A DNA stretch of 64,000 bases from Hysterium pulicare CBS 123377. Its lineage: Eukaryota > Ascomycota > Dothideomycetes > Hysteriales > Hysteriaceae. Made by a program: the position numbers and the translations under genes. Within the stretch, counting starts at the first letter, position 1. Each line of letters begins with the position of its first letter. Shown one piece after another: positions 33,103-44,418 of this stretch. The DNA is taken from assembly GCA_000467715.1 (NCBI GenBank), contig AJFK01000464.1:1-64000 (forward strand), read 5' to 3'. A model generated the notes under the pieces. The model worked only from the letters and a program-made list of their open reading frames with translations, was not told where the DNA came from and made no database searches.

Positions 33103-34445
33103 ATGCCCACAGAATTAGAAGAGGTCAGCACGTAATCCATGTATATACGAGACATTCTCCTCTGACTAAGTCCGAGAACAGCTCGTCGAGTTCCTACATC
33201 ATGGAAATACACAAATCAGACAAGTCGGTAAGAATTTCTCTCATGGCGGCGGAAGTACGAGTGAGATTTGCTAACGTACGAGGCATTGAAGCTGCCGAAC
33301 ATTTGGTCGGATACTCGGCGACGCATACGAATCTTTTCAAGAGGGAACAGTTGACGCCGGTCAAGGACTTGAAGTTATTGGTGAAAGACTATGCTGTATG
33401 GAATAGCACACTACTCGCACGACAAAATACTGACGAGTCTACGTTAGCCAATAGCCAAAAATGCGCTCACAATCCTAATCAATATATCTCATGACCAAGA
33501 AGTCCTTCAGAACCTCGCCAAAGACGGTCCATTCCTCGAAACGCTCCTTGTGCGGATAATCGTATGTTAGTTCTCCAAACCCCGAAATCCACAATCTAGA
33601 ATAGGGAATATACTGACAGTGTGGGATTTTAGAGCTCTAAAGAACCCAATGCGAATGAAATCGCAATGCTTCTGGCCAACATGGCCAAATCAGACGACAT
33701 GCAACGCATCCTAGAGCTGAAGCGCGACATACCGAAAGAGCTGTCGACGTCGAAATGGGCAATGGACCAACTCCTTGACTGTTTTGTAAAAGGAGTCGAA
33801 GGACGATATAACAAGCATGCAGACTACGACTATCTGTCGTATTTCTTCGCAGACTTGGCCAAGTTCCCCCAGGGACGTAAATACATGACCACGCGGCAAC
33901 TCCACGACAACGACATAATACCCCTCACTAAAATCATAGTCTTTACATCGCATTCTTCGCATATTCGCCGCCTCGGTGTAGCTTCTACAATCAAAAACTG
34001 CTCTTTCCTCCTTCCGTCACATTCGGCTCTCCTCTCCCCGGAGGTGAATCTCCTCCCCTACATTCTTCTCCCGCTCATGGGTCCCGAAGAATACAGCGAC
34101 GAAGACACAGAGGGTATGCTGCCGGAACTGCAACTTCTAGAGCCGGATAAAGAGCGCGAGAAAGACGTCGAGATTATGAAGACGCACGTAGAGACTTTAT
34201 TACTTCTTACGACGACAAGAGAGGGAAGGGAGTATTTGAGGGCGATCAAAGTATATCCGATTATCAGGGAGTTGCATTTGCAGGTTGAGGATGAGGGGGT
34301 TAGGGATGCATGTGATCGATTGGTGCAGGTTATTATGCGGAAAGAGGAAGGGGAGGACGAAGGAGAAGAGGAGACCGGAGCGAAGATCACGGAGATCGAG
34401 GAGGACGAGGAGGACGAGGATGAGAAGATTATAGAGATTGCTTAA
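33103..34445 (+). CDS. HGH1: HGH1, eEF2-folding co-chaperone
   Basis: Armadillo-like cytosolic protein of 365 residues that in yeast assists folding of elongation factor 2 with the CCT/TRiC chaperonin. Exons: 33103-33123, 33182-33227, 33292-33395, 33448-33561 and 33633-34445. The first exon has only seven codons. Joined residues read MPTELEE, LVEFLHHGNTQIRQV, AAEHLVGYSATHTN and then KDYAPIAKNALTILINIS, which are family motifs that fix the acceptors. Exon 5 has AMLLANMAKSD, CFVKGVEGRYNKHADYDYLS, FFADLAKFPQGRKYM and RRLGVASTIKNCSFLLPSH, the DUF383/DUF384 core. It ends in an acidic tail, common in this family. The gene is convergent with the MFS transporter, whose stop lies about 100 bases away. 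Confidence 0.92.
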
Positions 34446-34548
34446 ATTTAAAATATAATTCCAGATGATGTTGAAAGATCCGCTATGCCGCTTGCCTCTA
34501 TACAAAATTATCAATGCCCTATTCTATGCTTGAACCCCGCACCATCCT

Positions 34549-36239
34549 TTATATTTTTGCAGGCCGTATTTCATCCTCTTGACTAGACCTACTCTTCACA
34601 CTACTTTTCTCCGTTTCGAACACTTCATTATTCCTCAAATGCTCTTCTTTCCCTTCTTCCGCCGCTAATTCATCCACACCCTGCTCCCCGGCCCCCATTT
34701 CTTCATCCCTGATCTGCTGAGCATTTCGCGTCGCCTCCGTAACCTTCCCATCCGCACTACTCTTATCCTTCTTCTTGAAACTCCACCCACCTCTCCAACC
34801 AACCCATTTCGTCTCCCAGGGACCTCTAATAAAAGTGAATAAAATAGCCGCACCAATAAACCCCACACTCGCACTCCCAGAATGGATCCAGCCCCCTTGC
34901 GCGTAGATATGATTCCCCGCCGCCGTCCCCATCAACTGACCACAGAAAGTCGCAACCATAAATGCCGTATTCACTCTATTGCGCCCCTTCGGCTCAATGC
35001 TATAAATGGCACTCCGGTTCGCAATCGCCGTCGTCTGGGTCCCGAAATCGTTGAAGAAGGCCTGGAGAACCGGCCCCGCGACCGTGAAAGTGCCGAGATA
35101 GGTTCCGCAGCAGATACCGACAAGAGTCAGGAGGAGGCCCACGAGGACGGAGAGATGCGGCACGAAGCGATCGGTGACGGTGCGTGCGTAGATGGGACCG
35201 AAACACATGGAGCAGATCCCGATTAGGCCGAAGAGACCGATTATTACGGGATCATAGTTGTATGGGTCGCCCGCGAGGAGGAAAGTCAGTGTCGTCCAGA
35301 AGGAAGTGAAGGTAGCGGAGGCGAAGAGGGCGATCAGGCAGGCTTGGACCAGGACGGCGTGTTTGGTCAGCATGACGAGGATGCTCCAGAGCATTTTGAA
35401 GTAGTTCAGCCCACCGGGGTTCGTGGATGGGTAGGCGGGCATGAAGAGCCAGAGCAGGATGAAGATGAGGTATTGGAGCCCTAAGGACATCCAGTAGACG
35501 TAGCGCCAGCTTACGTAGTTCGTCATTGTGCCGGAGAGGACGCGGGCGATCAGGATGCCGAGCATGAGGCCTGAGACTACGATTGAGAGGGCGGCGGCGC
35601 GTCGGTGGGGTGGGGCGAGGTCGCCGACGAGAGGGAGCATGAGTTGAGGCGTTACTGTTGTTACGCTGACGATGAATGAGATGGCTGTGAAGACGGGTAG
35701 GGAAGTTGTTACGCAGAGACCGATCCTTTGAGTCTGTTAGTGCGTCTTACATACCAAATATCATAATCCTTAAAACATGGAATCTGATGTGTAGGGAAGA
35801 TATTGAAAGCATACCACATCGTAGCCGTGAACAGCACTAGTAACGTGACAAAAGGCCGTCTGGGCAGCAAATCCCCTAACGGGCACAAAAACAACAATCC
35901 AGCCGCATAACCCGCCTGCATGACCGTTGGAATCTGTGCAACTTTCTCATACGGGACGTGAAAATCATCTGCCAAGATATTCAGGATAGGGTGAGTATAG
36001 TAGAGATTGGCAACCGTGAAGCCGCTCGCAAAGGCGAAGAGGACGTTCATGGCCATTGAGAATTGGGGTGGCTTTTCTGGATCCCAGCGACATCTTGGCG
36101 GCGTCCATGATAGAATTGTGTAGATTTTGCGCCATAGAGGTAAATCGGACGTCTTGTGGTTTGGAGATGGTGTTGAAGAGGCGGTGGAAGCCGGAGAACC
36201 ATTGGCCTGGGCGCCATGGGACTTTAAAGGTGTCGTCAT
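34549..36239 (-). CDS. MFS transporter, drug/solute efflux type
   Basis: Protein of 533 residues from two exons, 36239-35815 and 35725-34549, in phase. It is a 12-helix major facilitator: first helix MAMNVLFAFASGFTVANLYY, then QAGYAAGLLFLCPLGDLLPRRPF (the loop 2-3 GD-xx-RR motif), then ISFIVSVTTVTPQLMLPLVGD and AAALSIVVSGLMLGILIARV. The second half has LIGICSMCFGPIYARTVTDR and GRNRVNTAFMVATFCGQLMG, a pattern shared with bacterial AraJ/YgaY-like exporters. The C-terminal about 90 residues are polar and charged. The transported compound cannot be told from the sequence. An alternative start lies eight codons upstream at 36263. Confidence 0.85.
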
Positions 36240-37034
36240 GATTGGAGTAGAGGTCTCAAACACATTATTTGCATGAAGAGAAAAAATGTAGCCGCATTTA
36301 GATTTTATTAGGAGAGTAATATAATGGAAAGTAGGAAAGACGTCGAAAGAAGCAGCAACTAGATTTGAAGTGCCGTCATAAAAAGAGGATTACCGTTCCC
36401 CTCTCAGAGTGCCGATAGCCGTCCGATAGTTTGAATGCACTACCGTAACCCGACGCTCTCCAAGAAAAACAACCCCTATTGGGCTTAGAAGACATTGGGG
36501 GTGGGGATCGCATGAAAGTTGTTCCCGTCCCATCCTTGGCTGGGGGAGGAATCTTACCCTGGTGTTGGGCATGCGCTTACTTTTCGGACCGATATCTTGT
36601 TGATGTTCGGAATTTCGAGTACTTCCGGATATGGTCAGTCACGCGTTTTCAATATCAAGTTGTGTCTAAAGTTGTATTCTCATCTTTAAAGAAATGACCT
36701 TTCCCTATTTCAGACGCTGAAAGTTATTCACATCATTGCAGAATACCACAGATTGTTCTAATCATACCCATACCCAGACAATCAGAGGTGATCAGATGCA
36801 TTTTGTGTGAAGTAATATCACTATATGATGGAGCCCCAGATGCTCGCAATAGCCGATCTCAAATACAAAGGCTCGATTCCGTTATGAAGAGCCAAGAAGA
36901 AAGCATGAACAACCCTGCCAAAGGAGAGGGATCAAGATCAATGGAGAAGGTGAAAGGGTTTGCCAGAACCAACCCGCAGCGCACATTCTGTTTGGATAGC
37001 TAATGAGAGTTCCTTGGATGGTATGTATGTCGGT
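36240..37034. other. Intergenic region, no gene seen
   Basis: Promoter of the MFS gene on one side and 3' flank of TFG1 on the other. Short frames near 36790-37000 have no supporting features. Confidence 0.4.
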
Positions 37035-39440
37035 CTATGCCTCGGCCTGCGTCTCGGCCTGCGCTTCTTCCTGCGCTTTAGCCTCCGCTTTTTGCTTTGC
37101 CTTGGCAGCGGCTGCCGCTTCCGCAACTCGTATAGCCTCATCGATCTCATGCTGAGGTGGTATTAGGTGGGGCTTCTTGGGTGTGATGATCCTGGTGGGT
37201 TTGTCAAAGTCTGAGACACATTTGACAATAGCAGAGAACCTGGCATTGCTCCCAAGATGGGATTTGAATTTAGCAATAAGGTCTTTAATGTCGATACCTC
37301 CAATAGGGAGTGCATCATGAACCTCTTTCGGGGTGGGGCCTAGCTGGGAGCCACCTACTCTTTGTTAGCAATTTGATTAGAAGAGACACGAACTTGAGAC
37401 ATCGCTAAGAGGATGCAATGTGACGAAGGGGATTCTACCTCGCGATGCAGCTTGTCCTCCAGCAGACAATGGGCTGCCAGCCCTGCTGCCAGTTGCTGCA
37501 TCTGGGCTTCCTGCACGGCTGCCACCGGGCGAGCCACCTGGAGATCTGCCAGCCTTCAATCTCAGGACCTGCTTCTTCTTTCTACCCGCATCGGTCATTT
37601 CGCTTTCGCTACCGGAGGCAGCTCCACGCCTCGAGATGTCGTTGAGCTTAGTCGGATCAAGAGGGAGACGTACGAGCGAGGACTTTCGAGATGAGTCTGG
37701 ACGATTTTCGCCGTGTTTCTTCTTGTGCTTCTTACGAGACGATTCGTTCCCACTAGCTTCAGAGAGGTTGGGTGATCCTGGGCGCTTCTTGGATTTGGAG
37801 GGCTCTGAGGGCTTTTGAGCACCCGAGGGGGTAGTTGTGCCTTTAGTAGATGCACCCGATGCTATCTTGTCGCCATCATTGGTCTTTCCGTTCTGTTCAG
37901 CAGCTTTTCGCTCCTCTTCTTCCTTGCGGTCCTTCTCTCGCTGGCGCTCAGTCTCAGAGTCGGTTTCGGACTCACTCGAAGATGAATATGGGTTCGAGTC
38001 GGAGGACTCGTAGTCGAAGTTCTTCTCCCGCTTCTTGAGATTCTTCCGGATTGATTTCTCCAACTGCTTCTGCTTCTTGGTGGCTTCACGCTCTTCCTCT
38101 TCTTGCCGATATACCTCCTGTTCATCGCGCAAGTCAAATATCCTAGCCGCAAGTTGATCACGTTTCAGCCTGTCCTCTGCATCTTTTGTCTCTGCTTCGT
38201 CTCCCTCGAACAGACCATTCAAACCCTCCTCGTCGTCCGCAAAGTCTTCTTCCATGTTGAAGTCGATATCATCTGCATCCGCTTCGCGTTTGATATGCAC
38301 ATCGTCATCTCCTCGCCGAGCCTTGACTTCCTCGTCATCTCGGCCAGCAATTCTTGTTCGCATTTTGCCCGGACCTGAACGTCTAGCAGTCTCTTCTCTC
38401 TCACGTTTAATGGCCAATTGTTCGGCTTTTTCAATAAACTTGGGAAGCTTTCCAGTGGTCTGCCAAAACTTGTCGGCTTCGTCCGCAGTGTACGCTTTGC
38501 CCTTCCCTTTCGCAATGAAGCGATACCACTTTTCCACAGGAACCATACGGGCCTTAGCGTCAAGTGTTCCAGCAGGCGCAAAGCCACCATTTGGACCCGA
38601 CTCTAAAAGGAGCATGACATGAGTCTCGGACATTTCCGATTCGTAAGATCCTACCCAGGTTTGCTTGTTGTCAAAATCCTCAAGATGCCAAGGTAACGCT
38701 TCCTCATATCGAAGTTTCGATCGCTTTTGTGCCTCAGGTGTGTCATCAGGGCGGTATATCTGCTCTGTCTTCCTCTGAAAAGCTGGTGGCTTCTTGGTTG
38801 TCGAGGGTGCAATTTTGGCCTGGTTCTCTTCTCGTATCCGACGCCGCTCTTCCTTCGCTATCTCTTGTCTCTCACGCTCCTTGTCCTCTTCAATGTTGTC
38901 TTTCGTGTCTTCCTCGGCGATTGGAGCACCTGCACCGCTTGGGGGTGCTCGGGGATCACGTCTATGGAGCCGAATAGGTCGCACGAATTGTGATTCGTTG
39001 AAGATGTCGATATGCTGGTGGTTTTCTTTAGACTGCCGGGATTGCTGTAGTCTCATGACATGATGTCGAAGGCCTTCTCGTATAGCGCGGGGAGTAGTGA
39101 CTAGTGGTATAACTGTGGCGCCTTGAGCAGTAAATTCGTGAAGACTGCCAGCTGCAGATGCAGTAGCTGTCTGAGGGTTGATCGGTTTCTGAGCATCGAT
39201 CAGAGCGCTTGAAGCATTCAAGGTGGTCATAGGCACCACGGAGCGTGCAATCTTCTTGAGCGGCCTCTGAGCTGGTCGAAGAGGATCGGTCTGTGGCCTC
39301 CGGCGGCGAACTCTGGGGTGAGGTTGACCATTCTGGCCTGTCGGCGTAGTGCCTTGAAGGGCAGCTGGTGATGCGCTCATAGAAGGACGAGCTCCATTGG
39401 GAACGAAGGCACCCGCGGAAGGTCGCTGAATACCGTTCAT
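37035..39440 (-). CDS. TFG1: TFIIF alpha subunit (RAP74/Tfg1)
   Basis: Large subunit of general transcription factor TFIIF, which binds RNA polymerase II during initiation. The protein has 773 residues from two exons, 39440-37439 and 37354-37035. The N-terminal half carries the dimerisation region: LPWHLEDFDNKQTWVGSYE, HVMLLLESGPNGGFAPAG and VEKWYRFIAKGK. A long charged, Ser-rich middle follows, with SDSNPYSSSSESETDSETE. The second exon supplies the C-terminal winged helix: GPTPKEVHDALPIGGIDIKD, LIAKFKSHLG and FSAIVKCVSDFDKPT, then an Ala/Glu/Lys-rich tail. The donor GTAGAA at 37438 gives SRGGSQLG, typical of the family; a second possible donor (GTTCGT at about 37395) keeps the same phase but makes a very short intron. 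The start at 39440 (MNGIQRPSAG) is favoured over an upstream one at 39596. Confidence 0.93.
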
Positions 39441-40052
39441 TGCGAGGGTGGGCGCGAATCCCGTCGCGTGGCGGAATACGAAGCCGTAGGAGTTGCGGAG
39501 ATTGGACGAGTTGGCATGCAAGAGAGTGTAGTGGATGGTAAGAGAAAGAGAGTGTGTCGGGTGAAGAATAGGTGTTAGTATTGTGCTTTGTTCCACGGTT
39601 CGCGGTGAAAGACCTCAATGAGCGTCCCGGCGGGAACAGCTGCCGGCGCTCTACCGTGTTTGGTCCGGAACAACCTTATACCGGAGATTTCCCATTTGTC
39701 GGAGCTTGTAAAGCAACAGCTGCTGTCCGTAGACCTTAGATCGATTGCTTGCAACTCTTTGTCTACTCCGATGGACTCCACTTCGGTGTTTGTGCTAACA
39801 GTTGTCCGCCATTTGCCTTGGCTTTGCCCACTCGGATTCTTTCACTGCGTAGACGAGGGAGGCACTTGCTGAAGCAACCTGGAGTTTGTGTCCACCCGAC
39901 GAAGCCTAGAATCGACTGTTTGTTGATCTCGGAGATAAAAGTTCAGGCGTAGCAAACAAAAGTCTTTATCGCCCTCCACGGGATTGTCGCCTCATCCAGA
40001 ACAAAAATCTTATTCCAGCAATTGAAGCCGGGCATCAACTACGTTGGTTGTT
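39441..40052. promoter_or_regulatory. Divergent promoter of TFG1 and Cid1-type gene
   Basis: About 600 bases separate two divergently transcribed RNA-related genes. I see no gene inside. The part next to TFG1 remains open in its frame back to 39596 but has leader-like composition. Confidence 0.5.
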
Positions 40053-42383
40053 ATGGCGCAAAATGCCACCCAACCACCAGGGAGCCTGGAAGACCAATTA
40101 CGAAACATGATATTAAGCAATGTCAGCATATCAAATGACCAAAGTAATCGTCCTTCTCATGGTAGACCTCACTACCGGGGTCGTGGGCGTGGCCGCGGTC
40201 AGGCTTCCCCTTCATCGAATCACCCAATTCACAGTCTTCCTCTCAACGAGTCTCCTCCGGATTTTAGAGGCGGCCGTGGCGGCCGTGGCGGCAATCATCA
40301 TCACAGAGGTGGCCGGCATGGGCACTGGCATCCGAACATGCCTCTAGATCCTCACCTTGGCCAGCAAACAACGCCTGATCAGGTTGTACCGAGAAGTTCT
40401 TTTGTTCCGAGAAGTCCTAGAGATTCAAGAGCAAGACAGGAACATCATAATCAGCGGGATCACCCCCCATCAGCCGGGGATTTCGCCAAATTAGGGGCCA
40501 CGCTGAAACCAAAGATTCTACAACGCCCACAACAAGAACGATTTTCTGCGCATAACGGTCTTGCGCCTATACCAGGACAACCGTACCAAAGACAACAATA
40601 TCACCATTATCAGCCTCCCAGTCCTGAGAACTTGACTCAGCAAGTTCAGTATTTAGACTTTATTGCCAATGATGAGATCCCAAAGGTGGAAATCAGCGAT
40701 ACTGAGCTTTCTGAGAAAGAATCCTTCAGGTTGCATCTGGAGATGATGTGCAATGATGCTACCTTGGAGGAGTACTCTGCCGAGATATCGGCCATTTCCC
40801 TTGTAGGTTTCGGTAGTCTCAGCTCAGGCTTTGCAACGAGAGGCTCAGATATGGATCTTGCCTTAGTACCGTCATGGATCAATGCTGAGCGGACAATGAC
40901 CGGTTCGTCAGAAACTGCTCGATGCTTACCGCGAATGCTAGAAAAGACAGTCTTGAAAAAAGGATATGGTGGGCGTTTACTTACAAGGACTCGTGTACCA
41001 ATCCTTAAGGTTTGTGAGAAGCCAACGGAAGCGTTGTTCAAGGCGCTATCTGAAGAGCGAGAGAAGTGGGATGAACTGCCGGAGGAAGAGAAATACCCTC
41101 CAGAAAAGCCCATTCAAGAATCGACACCACACCCGATACTACTGGTCGAGGTAGACGGGCAAGAGAAACCTCCAGTGTTGAACCAGCATAACAATCCCAA
41201 TGACCCTAAATGGAACAGCGATCCTAGGTCCACAAAGCATCGTCAGCACTCTGCACAAGTGCCGTCCAGCCCCAAAGAACCGAACACTCCAACTTCCACG
41301 TCTACTGCCTCCCAAGAAGCCCCCAAGCCCACTCTTCCTGAAAAACCATGGCTACGGGAAAAAGTTCTCGGCCCCCTCGACTTTCCAAAAGCCGGCATCG
41401 GCATTCAATGCGACATCAACTTCTCGAACCCTCTCGCCATCCACAATACACATCTGCTCCGATGCTACAGCCTCTGCGACCCGCGTGTGCGTCCAATGGC
41501 CCTCTTCGTTAAATCCTGGGCTAAGCGACGCAAAATAAACTCCAGTTACTCCGGCACTTTATCCAGCTACGGATACGTCCTCATGGTTCTGCACTATCTC
41601 GTTAACATAGCCTATCCGCCGGTATGTCCGAACCTCCAGCTCCGGTGGAAACGACCCACAGATGCAGATGCGCTGGAGAAAGCGATTAAGGAGACAACCG
41701 TCGAGGGGTACGAAGTGAGATTCTGGCAGAATGAAGATGAGATCAAAGAAGCTGCCAGGAGTGGAAAACTGACGAAGAACACACAAACCCTAGGTGCACT
41801 CCTTAGAGGTTTCTTCCATTACTACGCGTCCACCGGTGGTGGCGGAAACTGGCACTACGGCTTCCGCCCCCCTTCTTTCAACTGGATGAACGAAGTGATT
41901 TCTCTGCGCACGCCCGGCGGTATAAGCCACAAGCAAGAAAAAGGCTGGACCGGCGCGAAGACGACAATGGCGGGCAGTAGGGAAGTTAGACATCGTTATC
42001 TCTTCGCTATCGAGGATCCTTTCGAGTGGGACCATAATGTCGCGAGGACAGTTGCCCATCACGGTATTGTGACCATTAGGGATGAGTTTCGCCGTGTGTG
42101 GAGGATTTTGATGGCTGTAGGGCAGAATGTTAGGCCTGAGGGGGGGTTGTTTGACGAGGTTGTTGAACAGATTCCTCAAAAGCCAAAGAGTAATGTAGAT
42201 GGAGATCAGAAAGAAGGCGGGAAGACGGATGAGGCTGGCTCGGAGGTGGCTTCTGGGCTTAAGACGGATACAACGTCGGTTCCGGGGTCGAAAGTGGATT
42301 CTGTGCCTCGGGGAGAGGAGGTCGTTGGTGAGATCTTTGTGGAAGATACTTCGGCATACGACTCTGTCAAAGATTTCATCTGA
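40053..42383 (+). CDS. Cid1-type poly(A)/poly(U) polymerase
   Basis: Single-exon protein of 776 residues, a non-canonical nucleotidyltransferase that adds A or U to RNA 3' ends. The N-terminus has an RGG/RG-rich region (residues about 40-100; GRGRGRG, FRGGRGGRGG) likely to bind RNA. The catalytic domain starts with GFGSLSSGFATRGSDMDLAL, where the GS pair and D-x-D bind nucleotide and metal. The third Asp is probably in IGIQCDINFSNP. A Pro-rich insert of about 150 residues separates these motifs, longer than usual. The central domain shows MALFVKSWAKRRKINSSY, SYGYVLMVLHYL and the PAP-associated segment TLGALLRGFFHYYA. The tail is acidic and polar. The start at 40053 is used; one three codons upstream is possible. 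Confidence 0.88.
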   Translation: MAQNATQPPGSLEDQLRNMILSNVSISNDQSNRPSHGRPHYRGRGRGRGQASPSSNHPIHSLPLNESPPDFRGGRGGRGGNHHHRGGRHGHWHPNMPLDPHLGQQTTPDQVVPRSSFVPRSPRDSRARQEHHNQRDHPPSAGDFAKLGATLKPKILQRPQQERFSAHNGLAPIPGQPYQRQQYHHYQPPSPENLTQQVQYLDFIANDEIPKVEISDTELSEKESFRLHLEMMCNDATLEEYSAEISAISLVGFGSLSSGFATRGSDMDLALVPSWINAERTMTGSSETARCLPRMLEKTVLKKGYGGRLLTRTRVPILKVCEKPTEALFKALSEEREKWDELPEEEKYPPEKPIQESTPHPILLVEVDGQEKPPVLNQHNNPNDPKWNSDPRSTKHRQHSAQVPSSPKEPNTPTSTSTASQEAPKPTLPEKPWLREKVLGPLDFPKAGIGIQCDINFSNPLAIHNTHLLRCYSLCDPRVRPMALFVKSWAKRRKINSSYSGTLSSYGYVLMVLHYLVNIAYPPVCPNLQLRWKRPTDADALEKAIKETTVEGYEVRFWQNEDEIKEAARSGKLTKNTQTLGALLRGFFHYYASTGGGGNWHYGFRPPSFNWMNEVISLRTPGGISHKQEKGWTGAKTTMAGSREVRHRYLFAIEDPFEWDHNVARTVAHHGIVTIRDEFRRVWRILMAVGQNVRPEGGLFDEVVEQIPQKPKSNVDGDQKEGGKTDEAGSEVASGLKTDTTSVPGSKVDSVPRGEEVVGEIFVEDTSAYDSVKDFI

Positions 42384-43472
42384 GTTCTTTTATACGGTTG
42401 GGTACTGGTTATAGGGAAGCATGGTTATGGCGTCATAGGGCCAGCGGATCGGATTCATACACAATCAGCGAGTGGCTCGATTATAGGGGTTACTGGATAT
42501 CGGGTCGGCTCCTGTACGGACCTATATGTATGGTTTACAGCTGTTGATTACATTTAAATATAACTACGCAATAGTAGTGTTTAATCTTTAAAACCCCTAG
42601 CATCTTGGGCACATCTACCGCATCTTGCTAGTGGCATGTTCGTGAGGGTAGCATAGAGAGTGCGCAGCATAAGACTAGTGCCCTGGAATCCACAAGAGGG
42701 AGATAAAAACATAATTCGTTTTTTATAACAAATGGTTTAAATAGACCGAAGCCATATCCAAATGGACGACCCACACCGATAAGATGACTTGGCGGAACGA
42801 GAAAGCAAAGCACAACACCTTCTCTCCAGAGGAGTGTTGTGGCTGTATATGACTTTGGAGATGAGACTATGTCGTTTGTGTGAAGCAAATGAGAGAGGGG
42901 TTAGAAGTATAGGTGACTGAACGTGGGGTAGTTCCTGTCGTGAAGCCAAATGAATACCTCTCCAATAATGTTTTCCATCGATGCGACTAACAATGGTTGC
43001 TTTGACCTCAGATTTGGACACCAGAGTGACGATGGTCCAAGGTCACGTCGCACTTTTAGATGTCTTCCATAGGTTGAGTCGAATTGCAGTGCTTGTGGTG
43101 GCCGAATCTGCCTGAAAGACTATGCTCTTTTGCTTGATAACCGTCGTCTGGACTGTCTGGACTCTCGTGGTGTTGGTGAGATGCGCACAAGGGGTAGTTG
43201 AAGGCATTTTGAGCTCACCGATCCGGGTTTAGCTTTCTGTCATCCGAAGATCGTTCCATCAGCACAGGCCACTCCCGCGCAACGTCTCCATCGACAGACC
43301 ATGGCATGACACGATCTGAACAAATCCCGGTCTAGATCGACGACTGCTGTAGCTGTACCAGCTATACAAAAGCGACAATGGCCGCGCATCCTGTGATGGA
43401 GAAGCGACTGCAATGCTCATCCTCAATTCTCTATTCACCGTTCCAATTTTCTTTACACTTATATCAGCGAGC
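42384..43472. other. Gene-free stretch of 1.1 kb
   Basis: 3' flank of the Cid1-type gene (AT-rich near 42540-42590) and promoter of the hemerythrin gene. Open frames on the minus strand at 42628-43021 and 43259-43591 have no recognisable content. Confidence 0.4.
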
Positions 43473-44418
43473 ATGGCACATACAATAACCTCCCAGCAAC
43501 TATGGGCCGACCACCCTTGTCCCTTGGTCAGGACGCCGCAGTATGAGACCAAGAAGGCCAGCTTGTCCAGCACGAATTCTGTGGACTCCAAACTGACGGC
43601 TTGAACAGGACGACATATTCACCAAAGGCGCAACACACATGGCTCTCCTACATAACGCTATCCTCCGCGGTTTCAACTCGATATACCTTCAAGCCCCATA
43701 TATCAAGAAAGGACAGGGTGCAACCGATTTTCTTGGCTACAGCCTGGCATGGCATAAGTTCGTTTTGACGCACCATAACGACGAGGAAGCGGAGCTGTTC
43801 CCGACAGTTCAAGGGGTGCTAAAGACAGAAGGCATCTGGGACAAGACACACGAGGAGCACAGTAAAGCGAACGCATCTACAGCTCATGTTGCAAGCCATT
43901 GACAAGTCATGACAGAGGCGTTTCTCGACGGGCTCGCGGCATTCGGAAACTACCTTTCAAAGTGCCAGGCAGATCCATCCAGCTTTTCCGGTACAGAGCT
44001 CGTCCGAATCATGGATACTTTCCAGCAGCCGTTCAACGAACACTTCCACAGCGAGATCGAAACCATCGCAAATCTATCGACATTACCCAACGCACCAAAG
44101 CCAGGATCGCCCGAGGAAGCGAACGCAGCCGCAATTTTCAAGACGTGGGGCAAAAAGACTCTGACCAAGGCCGGGTACACGGACGTCGTACCCTTCTGCT
44201 TATTGAATCTGGATAGGACTTTCGAGGAGGGCACATGGGCGAACTGGCCTCCCATGCCGGGGCCTGTCAGATGGATGATGGTCAATGTGTTCGGGAGCTG
44301 GAATTGGGGCTGGTGGAAGTACGCAAGTTGCGATAGTAACGGGATGCCGCGCCCGTTGCTTGCGTTGCAGGGTGAGAGGAATATTGGGAAGAAGGGGGAA
44401 GAGACGCGGGAGCTGTAA
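43473..44418 (+). CDS. Hemerythrin-like HHE-domain protein
   Basis: Protein of 279 residues, exons 43473-43556, 43609-43861 and 43916-44418. HHE domains form four-helix bundles that hold a di-iron centre and may bind oxygen or sense iron or NO. Ligand candidates are in MALLHNAILRGFNSIY, WHKFVLTHHNDEEAELFP, THEEHKAFLDGL (formed by splicing) and FNEHFHSEIETI, the classical H..HxxxE..H..H layout. The last exon ends with a Trp-rich tail (FGSWNWGWWKYASC). The first intron is odd: family resemblance demands joining TPQYETKK to DDIFTKGATHMA, and this puts a GC dinucleotide (GCCAGC) at the donor, while CTGAC and AACAG fit well. A methionine at 43413 would add a hydrophobic leader like a signal peptide; I prefer 43473. 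Confidence 0.75.
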
